Origin: an uncultured Alistipes sp. | GTDB lineage: Bacteria > Bacteroidota > Bacteroidia > Bacteroidales > Rikenellaceae | Length of the DNA stretch: 64,000 nucleotides | Direction of reading: 5' to 3' | NCBI GenBank assembly: GCA_938014215.1 | Contig: CALLRW010000039.1 | Coordinates: 1 to 64,000, forward strand | Shown here: in pieces, positions 7,230 to 14,893 of the stretch | Layout of the letters: each line of letters begins with the position of its first letter | Position numbering within the stretch: position 1 is the first letter of the stretch | Notes under the pieces: generated by a model | What the model was told of the DNA's origin: nothing | Database searches by the model: none | What the model saw: the letters and a program-made list of their open reading frames with translations, nothing else | Position numbers and translations under genes: made by a program

Positions 7230-8885
7230 ATGAAAGCACAACGAATGATTCTGGGCGGCATGCTTGCCGCCGCGATGTGTGCCGCGACGGGCTGCTCGGT
7301 GGCCACACGTCTGGAGCGTCAGCGCGCCGCGGCGCACCTCTCGCAACTTACGCGCGCGGAGCGTCAGGCCCAACAGCAGGACTACCGGCCGCAGGTTGTG
7401 CGACTCCAGCGCGACAGCAACACCTTCTTTCTGGCTCCGGTCGATACGCTGCCCGACGGCGAGCGGGTCATGTCGCTGCAGATCGAGCAGGTGACGGTCG
7501 TGGCGAAGGTCCGCTCGGTTCCCGAACGCAACGGGTGGGTGCACCTCGACTTTGTGGTTACGCTTCCGAAGCAGCTGCTGGGCAGCAGCCGCAGTGTGGT
7601 CATCACGCCCCTGCTGCACAAGCCCGACGGAACCGTTCTGTTGGAGGATCTCGTAATCCGCGGGGGACGCTTCTCGCTGTTGCAGGAGCGCGACTATTGG
7701 CAGTATGAGACCTATGTGCGGCGCTTCCGGCCCGATACGCTGGGGCGGGAGGCAGCCTTCCAGCGCTTCGTGAAGTTTCCCTACCCGGAGGATGCCCGGC
7801 TCGATTCACTGGTTGAGAGCCGCAGCACGATCACTTACTACTACTCGCAGGAGGTGCCGACGGACGAGACCTCGAAGAAGATGCTCATCACGCTCACGGG
7901 GAAGGTGCAGGCCGTGGATGACAGTGCCTACCGGCTGCCGCCCTCGGATACGCTGGCTTACCTCGTCTCGTCGATGCTCTCCTTTGTCGATACGCTGCCG
8001 CGCTACCGCATCCGCGTGATCGACAAGTACGTCACGGTCCGCGACCGCAACTACATCCGTTTCTTTGTGGGCGACACCCGCGTGGTGGATACGCTGAGCG
8101 ACAACGGCCGCGAGCTGGAGAAGATCTCCGGTTTGATGCGCCGGATCATCGAGCAGGAGGAGTTCTACGTCGATACAATCACCCTCACGGCCGCCTCCTC
8201 GCCGGAGGGGCGCTACGCCTTCAACGAGCGCCTTTCGCGGGGGCGTGCCGAGGCATTGAAACGCTACCTGGTGCGTCACTATGGCCGGGGTATCGACACG
8301 CTGCTGACCGTGCGGTGGGTTGCCGAGGCATGGCCCGAGTTGATGAACCGCATCCGCACGGACCCGGCGCTGACGAACCGCGAGGCGATGCTGGAGCTCC
8401 TCTCTGCGGAGCGAAATCCGGACCGGCGCGAGCGGCTGCTGCGCGAGCGCTTTCCCCGGGAGTACGCCTACCTGAAGGAGGTGATCTACCCGCAGCTCCG
8501 CTCTGTGGACTTCCGCTATAATCTTCGCCGCAAGGGGATGGTCAAGGATACGATCCACACCACGGAACTCGACACGACCTATGCCCGGGGTGTAGAGTTG
8601 CTGCAAAGGCGTCAGTATGCCCGAGCGCTCTATATTCTCAACGACTACAACGACCGCAATACGGTGGTGGCGCACCTCTCGATGGACCACAACGAGCGGG
8701 CGCTGGAACTGCTCTCGACGATGCCGACGGATGCCGTGACGGAGTACCTGCGGGCCATAGCCTGCTCGCGGCTGGGGCGCAAGGCCGAGGGACGTGAGCA
8801 CTTCCTCGAAGCCTGTCGCCGGGATGAGCGCATGGAGTATCGGGGAAATCTGGATCCCGAAATTTCTGAACTTTTGAAAGAGTAA
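7230..8885 (+). CDS. DUF3868-like lipoprotein with OmpA-type C-terminal region
   Basis: A 551-residue lipoprotein (lipobox AATGC, Cys22). The N-terminal half is a beta-rich DUF3868-like domain (VRSVPERNGWVHLDFVVTLP, SVVITPLLHKPDG). Residues 270-370 resemble an OmpA/MotB peptidoglycan-binding fold: DTITLTAASSPEGRYAFNER followed by LSRGRAEALKRYL. The last 120 residues are helical with a TPR-like pair (YARALYILNDYNDR, ERALELLSTMP). Such proteins sit beside DUF3575 genes in fimbrial loci and probably anchor the assembly to the cell wall or outer membrane. The anchoring role is inferred from the fold, not shown. Confidence 0.7.
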   Translation: MKAQRMILGGMLAAAMCAATGCSVATRLERQRAAAHLSQLTRAERQAQQQDYRPQVVRLQRDSNTFFLAPVDTLPDGERVMSLQIEQVTVVAKVRSVPERNGWVHLDFVVTLPKQLLGSSRSVVITPLLHKPDGTVLLEDLVIRGGRFSLLQERDYWQYETYVRRFRPDTLGREAAFQRFVKFPYPEDARLDSLVESRSTITYYYSQEVPTDETSKKMLITLTGKVQAVDDSAYRLPPSDTLAYLVSSMLSFVDTLPRYRIRVIDKYVTVRDRNYIRFFVGDTRVVDTLSDNGRELEKISGLMRRIIEQEEFYVDTITLTAASSPEGRYAFNERLSRGRAEALKRYLVRHYGRGIDTLLTVRWVAEAWPELMNRIRTDPALTNREAMLELLSAERNPDRRERLLRERFPREYAYLKEVIYPQLRSVDFRYNLRRKGMVKDTIHTTELDTTYARGVELLQRRQYARALYILNDYNDRNTVVAHLSMDHNERALELLSTMPTDAVTEYLRAIACSRLGRKAEGREHFLEACRRDERMEYRGNLDPEISELLKE

Positions 8886-8890
8886 AAACG

Positions 8891-9070
8891 ATGAAACGCA
8901 AACGCATAATAGCCATTCTGACCTACGTTCTTCTGGCCGTCGCCTGGGGCGCGATCTTCGTCTCGCTCTTCACGGCCTGCAACGTCTATGAGGATACGAC
9001 GGTCGAAATCATCCGTTGTCCCGAAATCCGGGATACTATCCAACTCCCGGAGTGGGAACCCCTGGAATAA
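8891..9070 (+). CDS. Small membrane/lipoprotein, last gene of the fimbrial cluster
   Basis: A 59-residue protein starts five bases after the preceding stop codon. It begins with basic MKRKR, has one hydrophobic stretch of about 20 residues, then FTAC (Cys30), a plausible lipobox although the signal is long, and a short acidic tail ending EWEPLE. The tight spacing and the terminator right after it support it as a real gene. I do not recognise the family. It may be a small partner of the fimbrial anchoring proteins. Confidence 0.55.
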   Translation: MKRKRIIAILTYVLLAVAWGAIFVSLFTACNVYEDTTVEIIRCPEIRDTIQLPEWEPLE

Positions 9071-9107
9071 ACAAAGGCTGCGAACTCAATCGCAGCCTTT
9101 GTTTTTA
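9071..9107. terminator. Bidirectional terminator between fimbrial cluster and abiH
   Basis: A perfect 13-pair stem (9071-9083 with 9090-9102) is followed by T on the + strand. The minus-strand gene ends inside its T run (stop complement 9105-9107). It separates two convergent units. Confidence 0.8.
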
Positions 9108-10397
9108 ATTGTTCTTGGGTACGAGAGGTCGGCAAAATTCCTTGTTGACCACCCGGTCGCGCATGGCCTGCATGGAATTGAAATTGCGTGAGATGTTCTG
9201 TATTATCTCTATGTAGTTGTCCCGCCATTCTCCGTGTTCATCCTGCCACAGGCGGTAAAACGGCTTGATGGAAACACATTTCGGATGCTCGAACAACGTG
9301 TTCAACAAGGTGCGGTCCGAATTGCCGCAGGAGTGCCCCATGATGTAAATCTGGTAGTAATCCGAATTGATGAATCGGAGCAGTTGGCGATATTTGTCTG
9401 TCTCGAGATAGCGTATGGATTTGATGTTCGTCAGATAATCGTTGTCGTTCAGTTTTGAGATTGTCTTGTAGTCATCGTCTATTTCATCCCCATAACCGAA
9501 AATAATATGGTTCAAATCGTCTCCCAGTTTCCCATGGATGTGATTTACCTCGAAGCCCGAATTCTTGTAAAGATACATATCTGCTGTTGTTGTATAGTTG
9601 AAATTCAGCAGCAGAATCTGGTCCGGAAGCAGGAAATAATCCGGTATACCATCTGCTCCGGCAAGGACATCATTAATATGGTCTAATGGAAATTTTTTAA
9701 TCTCCATCTCTATGTCGGAGCGATAATCTAGAGGCTCCTTATTATATTTCCGCAATAGGGAATCACCGTTGTCTATATTGTTTCGAACACTTTCAAATCG
9801 CTGAATGATGAACTCTCTGAAAGCCACAATGCTCTCTACAGACATGTCTCGAGCCGCAAAGGGCTCATAGATGGCCTTTTGGATACACTCTTTTACCAAG
9901 TCCGGCTTTATCTGGTCTTTCTGGATACCATCCAAATATTCGATTAAGAGCTTTTTTATTTCATCCAATTCCTTGTTAAGTGATTTGGCTCCGTCATATC
10001 CACAATCGCCTTCTCTAAAAATCCGTTTCAGCCAAAAATAATATTCTCCCTCTATGTCTACCCAGTTTTTGGTTTCGAAGGATTTATTTATATGCTGGAA
10101 AAACGGTGTTGTCTCAATGAGAAATCTGTCTGGATTTGCACGGACGGTTTTCATGACATCAGTTGGAGAAATTTTTGTCCCAGATGGAAAATGTCGTGAA
10201 GGAAAAATCCAATACCACGGTTGCGATTCTCCTTTTTGTGAAATTGAGCATAACTCATCCGAGAGTTTATCGCCTAGATATGCTCCTTGTAACCATTGCC
10301 CCCATTGCTCCCAATAGTGATTTATAAAGTTCCTGTAACTCGTAGGAAGATTATGCGCCAAATCAAATCCGTTTCCAATCAATATGATTCTGTTCAT
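9105..10397 (-). CDS. AbiH family abortive-infection protein
   Basis: A 430-residue cytoplasmic protein. The start MNRIILIGNGFDLAHNLPT is the signature of AbiH, a phage-resistance family with a Rossmann-like nucleotide-binding N-terminus (GNGFDLAH). Further family features are ENLPTSYRNF-like helices, ILLLNFNYTTTADMY in the middle, NHIHGKLGDDLNHIIFGYG, and YIMGHSCGNSDRTLL near the C-terminus. The mode of action of AbiH is not established. The longer upstream frame (to 10,778) has no AbiH sequence before this Met and crosses a promoter and a hairpin, so I start at 10,397. The gene is much more AT-rich than its neighbours, which suggests separate acquisition. It is a single-gene transcript with its own promoter. 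Confidence 0.85.
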   Translation of the reverse strand: MNRIILIGNGFDLAHNLPTSYRNFINHYWEQWGQWLQGAYLGDKLSDELCSISQKGESQPWYWIFPSRHFPSGTKISPTDVMKTVRANPDRFLIETTPFFQHINKSFETKNWVDIEGEYYFWLKRIFREGDCGYDGAKSLNKELDEIKKLLIEYLDGIQKDQIKPDLVKECIQKAIYEPFAARDMSVESIVAFREFIIQRFESVRNNIDNGDSLLRKYNKEPLDYRSDIEMEIKKFPLDHINDVLAGADGIPDYFLLPDQILLLNFNYTTTADMYLYKNSGFEVNHIHGKLGDDLNHIIFGYGDEIDDDYKTISKLNDNDYLTNIKSIRYLETDKYRQLLRFINSDYYQIYIMGHSCGNSDRTLLNTLFEHPKCVSIKPFYRLWQDEHGEWRDNYIEIIQNISRNFNSMQAMRDRVVNKEFCRPLVPKNN

Positions 10398-10423
10398 ATC
10401 TGTTCGCTCATTGCTGATATCTA

Positions 10424-10431
10424 CAAATATA
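10424..10431 (-). promoter_or_regulatory. Probable abiH promoter, -7 box
   Basis: On the minus strand TATATTTG fits the Bacteroidetes -7 consensus TAnnTTTG. It lies 26 bases before the abiH start codon. A TTTA at 18 bases further upstream is a possible -33 element. Confidence 0.5.
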
Positions 10432-10483
10432 CGAAATAATTTTCTCGGATAAACCTCGTCACCGCCGCCCGGCCCAGCAAGAT

Positions 10484-10543
10484 AGCCACCTTGTGCAAAG
10501 ATGCCAAGAGAACTGCTCTTGTCCTCGTTTGCGCAGGGTGGCT
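10484..10543 (+). other. Nested hairpin upstream of the DUF2958 gene
   Basis: An outer imperfect 16-pair stem (10484-10499 with 10528-10543) encloses an inner perfect 6-pair stem (CAAGAG 10505-10510, CTCTTG 10516-10521). The tail after it is T-rich (TTGTCTCTTTTG). It is the main feature of the 198-base gap between abiH and the DUF2958 gene. It could be a leader attenuator, a small RNA or a recombination site; the sequence does not decide. Confidence 0.4.
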
Positions 10544-10595
10544 TTGTCTCTTTTGCTGTCCGGGCGTTCCGGGCAGTTTCTAAAATCTTACCATT

Positions 10596-10937
10596 ATGAA
10601 ACTGTTGACCGAGGAGATCATCTCCCAATTTGAGGCCCATCCCATCGGGTCTCAGGACGGAAAAGGACTTAATGCCGAAGTCCTTGTCAAATACTTCAAC
10701 CCCTGCGGCAGCGGGACATGGCTTATCACCGAGGCCGAACGCGAAGGCGATGACTGGCGCCTCTACGGATATTGCCACATTTTCGAGTGGGAGTGGGGCT
10801 ATCTGCTCCTCTCGGAGTTGGAATCGCTGCGGCTGCCCTTCGGACTAGGCGTCGAACGCGACCTTTATACCGGCGGGAAATACCTTCGGGATTTCCTTTC
10901 CGAAGAGGAGATCCGACAGCTGGAGGCGTTGGGCTAA
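10596..10937 (+). CDS. DUF2958 family protein
   Basis: A 113-residue cytoplasmic protein matching DUF2958, a small family carried by plasmids and conjugative elements, of unknown function. The start MKLLTEEIISQFEAHPIGSQ, the central VLVKYFNPCGSGTWLITEA, and GYCHIFEWEWGYLLLSELES followed by FGLGVERDLY are the family's conserved blocks. It is flanked by the nested hairpin upstream and a terminator downstream, so it is probably a single-gene unit. It is convergent with the recombinase operon. Confidence 0.8.
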   Translation: MKLLTEEIISQFEAHPIGSQDGKGLNAEVLVKYFNPCGSGTWLITEAEREGDDWRLYGYCHIFEWEWGYLLLSELESLRLPFGLGVERDLYTGGKYLRDFLSEEEIRQLEALG

Positions 10938-10943
10938 AAAAAC

Positions 10944-10970
10944 AGGAGCAACGGGCGACCCGTTGCTCCT
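10944..10970. terminator. Terminator shared by DUF2958 gene and recombinase operon
   Basis: A perfect 12-pair stem (10944-10955 with 10959-10970) has a CGA loop. The run of A before it makes a strong T tail for the minus-strand operon, which stops at 10,975. The + strand tail is weaker. Confidence 0.75.
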
Positions 10971-10974
10971 TGTC

Positions 10975-11274
10975 TTATCGCTGAATCGGTTTGACGAGAT
11001 TCTTTTCGAGAATCTTCGCAATCTCGGACATCGGGTAGAGAAACTTCCCGCCGAGGGCCGTGTAGGGGATAATCCGTTCATCGCGGTAGGTCTGCAGCGA
11101 CCGTTGGCTCAACCCGAAGAGGTTCCGTACCTCCTCGCTGGTGAGGTAGCTCTCCGCATTAAGATGTGAGGGCAGGGTCTCGATCATCGCCTCGATCCGG
11201 TCGAGCGCCGCCAGTGCCTTCTCCTGAAGCTCCCTGTACTCCGGAGATCTCCGCGTAATCCACTCTTCCATCAT
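10975..11274 (-). CDS. Helix-turn-helix excisionase-like protein (second copy)
   Basis: A 99-residue DNA-binding protein. Residues 45-90 form a MerR/excisionase-type winged helix: YLTSEEVRNLFGLSQRSLQ, then YRDERIIPYTALGGKFLY with the usual wing, and a closing helix ending LEKNLVKP. Such proteins next to a Bacteroidetes recombinase act as recombination directionality factors or regulators of the element. The start codon overlaps the stop of the previous gene (ATGA at 11,271-11,274), which indicates coupled translation and decides the start. It is the last gene of the recombinase operon. Confidence 0.78.
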   Translation of the reverse strand: MMEEWITRRSPEYRELQEKALAALDRIEAMIETLPSHLNAESYLTSEEVRNLFGLSQRSLQTYRDERIIPYTALGGKFLYPMSEIAKILEKNLVKPIQR

Positions 11275-11558
11275 GCCCGGGATTTGACCAGATTGGCATC
11301 GAGGATGCGTTGGATGTCGCTCTCTCGGAAATAGACCTTGTTGCCGATCATCGAGTAGGGGATCTTCCGCTGCCGCCGGTAGTATTGCAGCACCCGTTTC
11401 GAGACGCGCAGCATGCCGCATACCTCCTCCTGGGTCAGCCAGCCTCCGGGTTTACGAGGCATGGTCTTCGTGGCCAGGTGGGTTGCCCGGATCTGAATCC
11501 GGTTGACGATCGCCTTCAGCTCCTCGAAGGCGGCCGCCTCAATCAGTTTGCATTCCAT
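11271..11558 (-). CDS. Helix-turn-helix excisionase-like protein (first copy)
   Basis: A 95-residue DNA-binding protein, paralogous to the one that follows it. It has GWLTQEEVCGMLRVSKRVLQ, then YYRRQRKIPYSMIGNKVYF with the wing, and a closing helix ending LDANLVKS. The N-terminal 35 residues are a helix that may serve for dimerisation. It is placed between the recombinase and its paralogue and probably helps excision or controls the element. The 117-base gap before it (11,559-11,675) contains a palindromic CGGAATTCCG and a minus-strand CTATTTTG that could be a weak promoter. Confidence 0.78.
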   Translation of the reverse strand: MECKLIEAAAFEELKAIVNRIQIRATHLATKTMPRKPGGWLTQEEVCGMLRVSKRVLQYYRRQRKIPYSMIGNKVYFRESDIQRILDANLVKSRA

Positions 11559-11675
11559 GGTACACCTTTTTTAGTTTGCAGGGGCTCCGATTCCCGGAAC
11601 CCGCCCGCAAAATAGGGCGGAATTCCGGAAAAGGTGCCGGGTGTCCTTTTCAGACCTCGCATGTCCGACATCGGG

Positions 11676-12893
11676 CTACAAAGCCATATTTTCGGCGACG
11701 ACCTCCATGTCGCGCATGATCGACGAGTCGAGAACCTTCGCATAGCGGCGTGTCATGTTGACGTTGGCATGGCCGAGCATCTTGGCGACGTTATCAATCG
11801 TGGCGCCGCTGGCCAGCGTCAGGGTTGCAAACGTATGTCGTGCACAATGCGTCGAGAGATTCTTGCGGATGCCGCAGATGTCGGCCAGCTCCTTCAAGTA
11901 GGAGTTCATCTTCTGGTTGCTGCATACGGGGAGCAGCACGCCGTGCGTCTGGCAGTAGGGGTGATCCTTGTAACGGTCGAGGATCTTTTGCGCATCATCC
12001 AGCAGCGGAATGTTGCACATGTTCTTGGTCTTCTGCCGCGCCTTGCGAATCCAGATCTTGCCGTGGATGTCCGCCACCAGATGCTCTGCCTTGAGCTGTT
12101 GCACGTCCGTAAAGGCCAGCCCCGTCAGACAGCAGAAACAGAAGATGTCGCGGACTTGCGCCAGTCGGGTGATGGTGATCTCTTTGTTGAGCATGGCTTT
12201 CAACTCCTGTTTCTCGAGAAATTCCCGTTCGACAGGATCCAGATGAAACCGAATTTGAGCAAAAGGATCCTTCTTCATCCATCCTTTGGCCAGCGCAATG
12301 CGGACAATTTTCTTGAAGTTCATGAGGTACTTCGAAGTTGTGTTGTGGCAGCACCGCCGGACGGTCTTGAGAAAAAACTCGAAATCCTCGATAAACTGAT
12401 TCGTGACCTCATCCAGATAGCAGTCCTCTTTCTTATACTTCTTTTGCAGGAACTCCTCGGTCAACCGCAGCGTGGTTTCGTAGCGGATCACCGTTGCCGG
12501 GGCGAGGCTGATTCCCGACAGCGCCCTGCACTTTTCGTTGTGGGCACGAAAGACCTCCATCAGCGTGTGACGGTCCGACTGCTCCTTGCCCAGATAGCGG
12601 TTCAGTATGATTTGGGCGGAGACCTCTTTCTTGTCGAGTTCGAGGTCCCTTTGAATCCGCAGAATGTTGGCGGAAATGGCGTCCAGGTATAGGTTCAAAT
12701 CCTTTCCGCCGCGGCTTTTTTCGTTGGCTTTTCCTTTTGCCGAGTTCCAGGCGTGCGGCTCGATGAAGCGTTTGATCGAGGCGTCAGCACGTTCTCCGTT
12801 GATTGTCAGACGCATAAACACGGGAGCTTTGCCTTTTTTGTTGGTCTTGTCCCGCCGAATGTAAAACAACAGTCCGAATGTTGTCCTTTCCAT
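11676..12893 (-). CDS. Tyrosine recombinase (integrase) of the mobile element
   Basis: A 405-residue Bacteroidetes-type tyrosine recombinase. It has an arm-binding N-terminus (residues 1-95, FGLLFYIRRDKTNKKGKAPV), a SAM-like core-binding domain (110-210, LMEVFRAHNEKC) and a catalytic domain from about 225. Catalytic residues visible are His349-x-x-Arg352 (STHCARH), His375 (MLGHANV) and the nucleophile Tyr384 (TRRYAKV). The first Arg of the usual set is Ala260 (CLTGLAFTDV). That replacement is known from IntDOT-like enzymes, so it does not suggest inactivity. It faces the 3' end of the tRNA-Ser gene 250 bases away and heads an operon with two excisionase-like genes. Its likely job is insertion and excision of the element at that tRNA. 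Confidence 0.9.
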   Translation of the reverse strand: MERTTFGLLFYIRRDKTNKKGKAPVFMRLTINGERADASIKRFIEPHAWNSAKGKANEKSRGGKDLNLYLDAISANILRIQRDLELDKKEVSAQIILNRYLGKEQSDRHTLMEVFRAHNEKCRALSGISLAPATVIRYETTLRLTEEFLQKKYKKEDCYLDEVTNQFIEDFEFFLKTVRRCCHNTTSKYLMNFKKIVRIALAKGWMKKDPFAQIRFHLDPVEREFLEKQELKAMLNKEITITRLAQVRDIFCFCCLTGLAFTDVQQLKAEHLVADIHGKIWIRKARQKTKNMCNIPLLDDAQKILDRYKDHPYCQTHGVLLPVCSNQKMNSYLKELADICGIRKNLSTHCARHTFATLTLASGATIDNVAKMLGHANVNMTRRYAKVLDSSIMRDMEVVAENMAL

Positions 12894-13032
12894 AAGTACA
12901 CCGAATTAAGGGTTACAAAATTAGTTTCCCAAGTGTCTCATGTCAAGAGGAAGACCGCTGCAAACAGGTGCAAACCAATCTGTTACGAGCAATTCGGTGT
13001 ACTTTTTCGGCCCGGAAAAAAGTACACCGAAT
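12894..13032. repeat. Three copies of a 13-base element between integrase and tRNA
   Basis: AAGTACACCGAAT occurs at 12895-12907, inverted at 12992-13004 (ATTCGGTGTACTT), and directly again at 13020-13032. The first copy lies between the integrase promoter and its ATG. The repeats could be integrase arm-type sites or operators that couple integrase expression to occupancy of the attachment site. Confidence 0.6.
12916..12947 (-). promoter_or_regulatory. Integrase promoter
   Basis: On the minus strand TTGA (12943-12946), a 19-base spacer and TAATTTTG (12916-12923) fit the Bacteroidetes -33/-7 pattern well. Transcription would start about 15 bases before the integrase ATG, so a copy of the 13-base element covers the start. 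Confidence 0.65.
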
Positions 13033-13086
13033 AGGCCACAGGTAACCCGCTTTTCGATGCCTTTTTCTGCATTTCGGCCAAAATAA

Positions 13087-13119
13087 AAATCCCTGTAAAT
13101 TCGTGATTTACAGGGATTT
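13087..13119 (-). terminator. Terminator of tRNA-Ser (or element-end inverted repeat)
   Basis: A perfect 14-pair stem (13087-13100 with 13106-13119) has a five-base loop. In the minus direction it is followed by TTTTTATTTT, as expected for a tRNA terminator 22 bases past the CCA end. Its place at the element border leaves a second role in recombination possible. Confidence 0.65.
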
Positions 13120-13140
13120 GCAATCTTTTGCGTTTTTTCT

Positions 13141-13232
13141 TGGCGGAGAGAACGAGATTCGAACTCGTGGTACGGGTTGCCCCGTACGTCGGTTTAGCAA
13201 ACCGGTGGTTTCAGCCACTCACCCATCTCTCC
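13141..13232 (-). tRNA. tRNA-Ser (anticodon GCT)
   Basis: A 92-base class II tRNA. The acceptor arm GGAGAGA pairs with TCTCTCC, discriminator G and CCA are encoded, the long variable arm is GTACGGGGCAACCCGTAC, the T loop is TTCGAAT, and the anticodon loop TTGCTAA gives GCT. It reads AGC and AGT codons. The 3' end faces the integrase, the usual arrangement when an element has inserted into the tRNA 3' part and restored it. Confidence 0.93.
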
Positions 13233-13270
13233 GGGCATCCCTTCCGGCTGTTTGCTCCGAAAGGGTGTGC

Positions 13271-13302
13271 AAATATAGAATCTTTTTGTGTAAATACAAA
13301 AT
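13271..13302 (-). promoter_or_regulatory. tRNA-Ser promoter
   Basis: On the minus strand TTTTG (13298-13302), a 19-base spacer and TATATTTG (13271-13278) match the Bacteroidetes -33/-7 consensus and lie about 40 bases before the tRNA. Confidence 0.7.
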
Positions 13303-13320
13303 AATGTAGACGAAAATTCC

Positions 13321-13328
13321 TATTTTTG
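13321..13328 (+). promoter_or_regulatory. Possible promoter of the esterase gene, -7 box
   Basis: TATTTTTG fits TAnnTTTG and lies 19 bases before the ATG at 13,348. No good -33 element is visible at the usual spacing, so the call is tentative. Confidence 0.4.
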
Positions 13329-13347
13329 CGTGAAAACCCAACCTGTC

Positions 13348-14892
13348 ATGTCCCGAATCCGCTCTCTGCTGCTTGGATCTGCAGCCGTGGTGCTGTTTGC
13401 CGCCCCGGTCCGGACACAGCCCCGAAACATGTCGACGGACGATCCCCGTGATCCCCGCCCGCTCTCCGAACTGCTCGATGAGGTGGAGCGGCGCTTCGAT
13501 GTGCGGATCTCCTGCAAACGCTTCGATCCCGATACCGTGCGGCTGGCTTACGGAGCCTTCCGCCTGCGTCCCTACTCGCTCGACGAGACGCTTGACAACC
13601 TGCTCCGCCCGCTCGATCTGGTCTGGAGCCGCAAGACGGCATCGACGGCCGTTCCCGCGGCAACGGTTTCGAATGGCTCCTCGAACGGCCCGGTGTCGGC
13701 TCAGGCCTCGGTCGAGGCGGCTTCGGCACCGACGGAGGCTGCTCCGGGTAAAGACGCTACGGGACAGCCTGCCGCCGTCCCGGTCCGGATTACCGTCCAG
13801 CCCTACGAATACTACCGTCGCACGCCGGCCGACGGCGAACGGCTGCTGCGGTGGCTCACCTCGCTTGCGCCCGACCTGGCGGCCTGGGAGCAGCGCCGGA
13901 GCCGGCTTCTCGGGGAGGCCCGGGCGGCGCTCGATCTCGAATCCTTCCGCCGGGCGCTGGTTGCCGATCCCGACGTGCGGCTCGGCCGCCGCGTGCGCCA
14001 CGACGGCTATGCGACGCAGAACTACGCCCTAGAAACCCTGCCGGGACTCTACGTCTGCGGTACGGTCTACATGCCCTTGACGCACGGCCGTCACCCCCTG
14101 GTCGTCTCGCCTTCTGGCCATTGGGAGGGGGGCCGCTACCGTCCGGACCAGCAGCTGCGCATGGCCACGCTGGCCCGCATGGGGGCCGTGGCCGTCGACA
14201 TGGACATCTTCGGCTGGGGCGATTCCGAACGACAGGTGGGGCGCGAGGCCCACACGTGCGACTATTCGATGCAGATCCAGGTGTTGTGGTCGCAGGCTGT
14301 GACCGACTGGATCCTCGCTTCGCGGCACGACATCGACACGACACGGATGGCCGCCACGGGCGGATCGGGCGGCGCGACACACGCCCTGCTGCTGGCACTG
14401 GTCGACGAACGCTTTACGGTGCTGGCGCCGGTCGTGCACCTCGTCTCGCACTTCGACGGCGGGTGTGCCTGCGAGAGCGGGCGTCCGGTGACCCTTGCGG
14501 CCGGAGGGAGCTGCATGCCCGAACTGCTGGCGGCGGTGATGGCCCCGCGGCCGACCCTGACGGTCAGCGACGGCGGCGACTGGACGGCAACCTATCCGAC
14601 GCTGGAGTATCCCTTCCTTCGGCGGATCTGGGGCCTCTACGGAGCGGCGGCATCCGTGCGCAACGTCCACCTCGAGGACGAACGCCACGACTACGGAGCG
14701 AACAAGCGCCGGGCCGTCTACGCCTTCCTGGCCGAAACGCTGGGGCTCGATCTCGCGCAGGCCGACGAACGGCGTGTGGAGCTGCTTCCGGCGGAGTCGC
14801 TGAGCAGTTTCGGCGGGGGGCTGCCCGCCGGGGCCATCCGCAGCCGGGAGGAGCTCGAACAACGCATCGATGAACTTGAAACCAACCGATGA
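13348..14892 (+). CDS. Exported alpha/beta-hydrolase esterase with N-terminal STN-like domain
   Basis: A 514-residue exported protein. After the signal peptide (LLLGSAAVVLFAAPVRTQ), residues 30-85 read like an STN domain, the short N-terminal domain of secretins and TonB-linked receptors: LLDEVERRFDVRISC, YSLDETLDNLLRPLDLVW. An Ala/Ser-rich linker leads to an alpha/beta-hydrolase domain with nucleophile Ser340 (GGSGG), a possible acid Asp in SDGGDWTA, and His447 (ERHDYG). The domain resembles acetyl-xylan-esterase-like hydrolases of plant-polysaccharide loci. It is the first gene of the pectin locus and probably removes acetyl or other esters from pectin fragments. I prefer the ATG at 13,348 to the GTG at 13,330 because it gives a clean signal peptide and leaves room for the promoter. 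Confidence 0.68.
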   Translation: MSRIRSLLLGSAAVVLFAAPVRTQPRNMSTDDPRDPRPLSELLDEVERRFDVRISCKRFDPDTVRLAYGAFRLRPYSLDETLDNLLRPLDLVWSRKTASTAVPAATVSNGSSNGPVSAQASVEAASAPTEAAPGKDATGQPAAVPVRITVQPYEYYRRTPADGERLLRWLTSLAPDLAAWEQRRSRLLGEARAALDLESFRRALVADPDVRLGRRVRHDGYATQNYALETLPGLYVCGTVYMPLTHGRHPLVVSPSGHWEGGRYRPDQQLRMATLARMGAVAVDMDIFGWGDSERQVGREAHTCDYSMQIQVLWSQAVTDWILASRHDIDTTRMAATGGSGGATHALLLALVDERFTVLAPVVHLVSHFDGGCACESGRPVTLAAGGSCMPELLAAVMAPRPTLTVSDGGDWTATYPTLEYPFLRRIWGLYGAAASVRNVHLEDERHDYGANKRRAVYAFLAETLGLDLAQADERRVELLPAESLSSFGGGLPAGAIRSREELEQRIDELETNR

Positions 14893-14893
14893 T

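Noticed and set aside
10398..10778. N-terminal extension of AbiH
   Set aside because: The extra 127 codons cross a promoter box, a nested hairpin and the DUF2958 gene, and contain no AbiH sequence.
12894..13032. The 13-base repeats as insertion sequence ends
   Set aside because: No transposase lies between them and the spacing is only about 100 bases.
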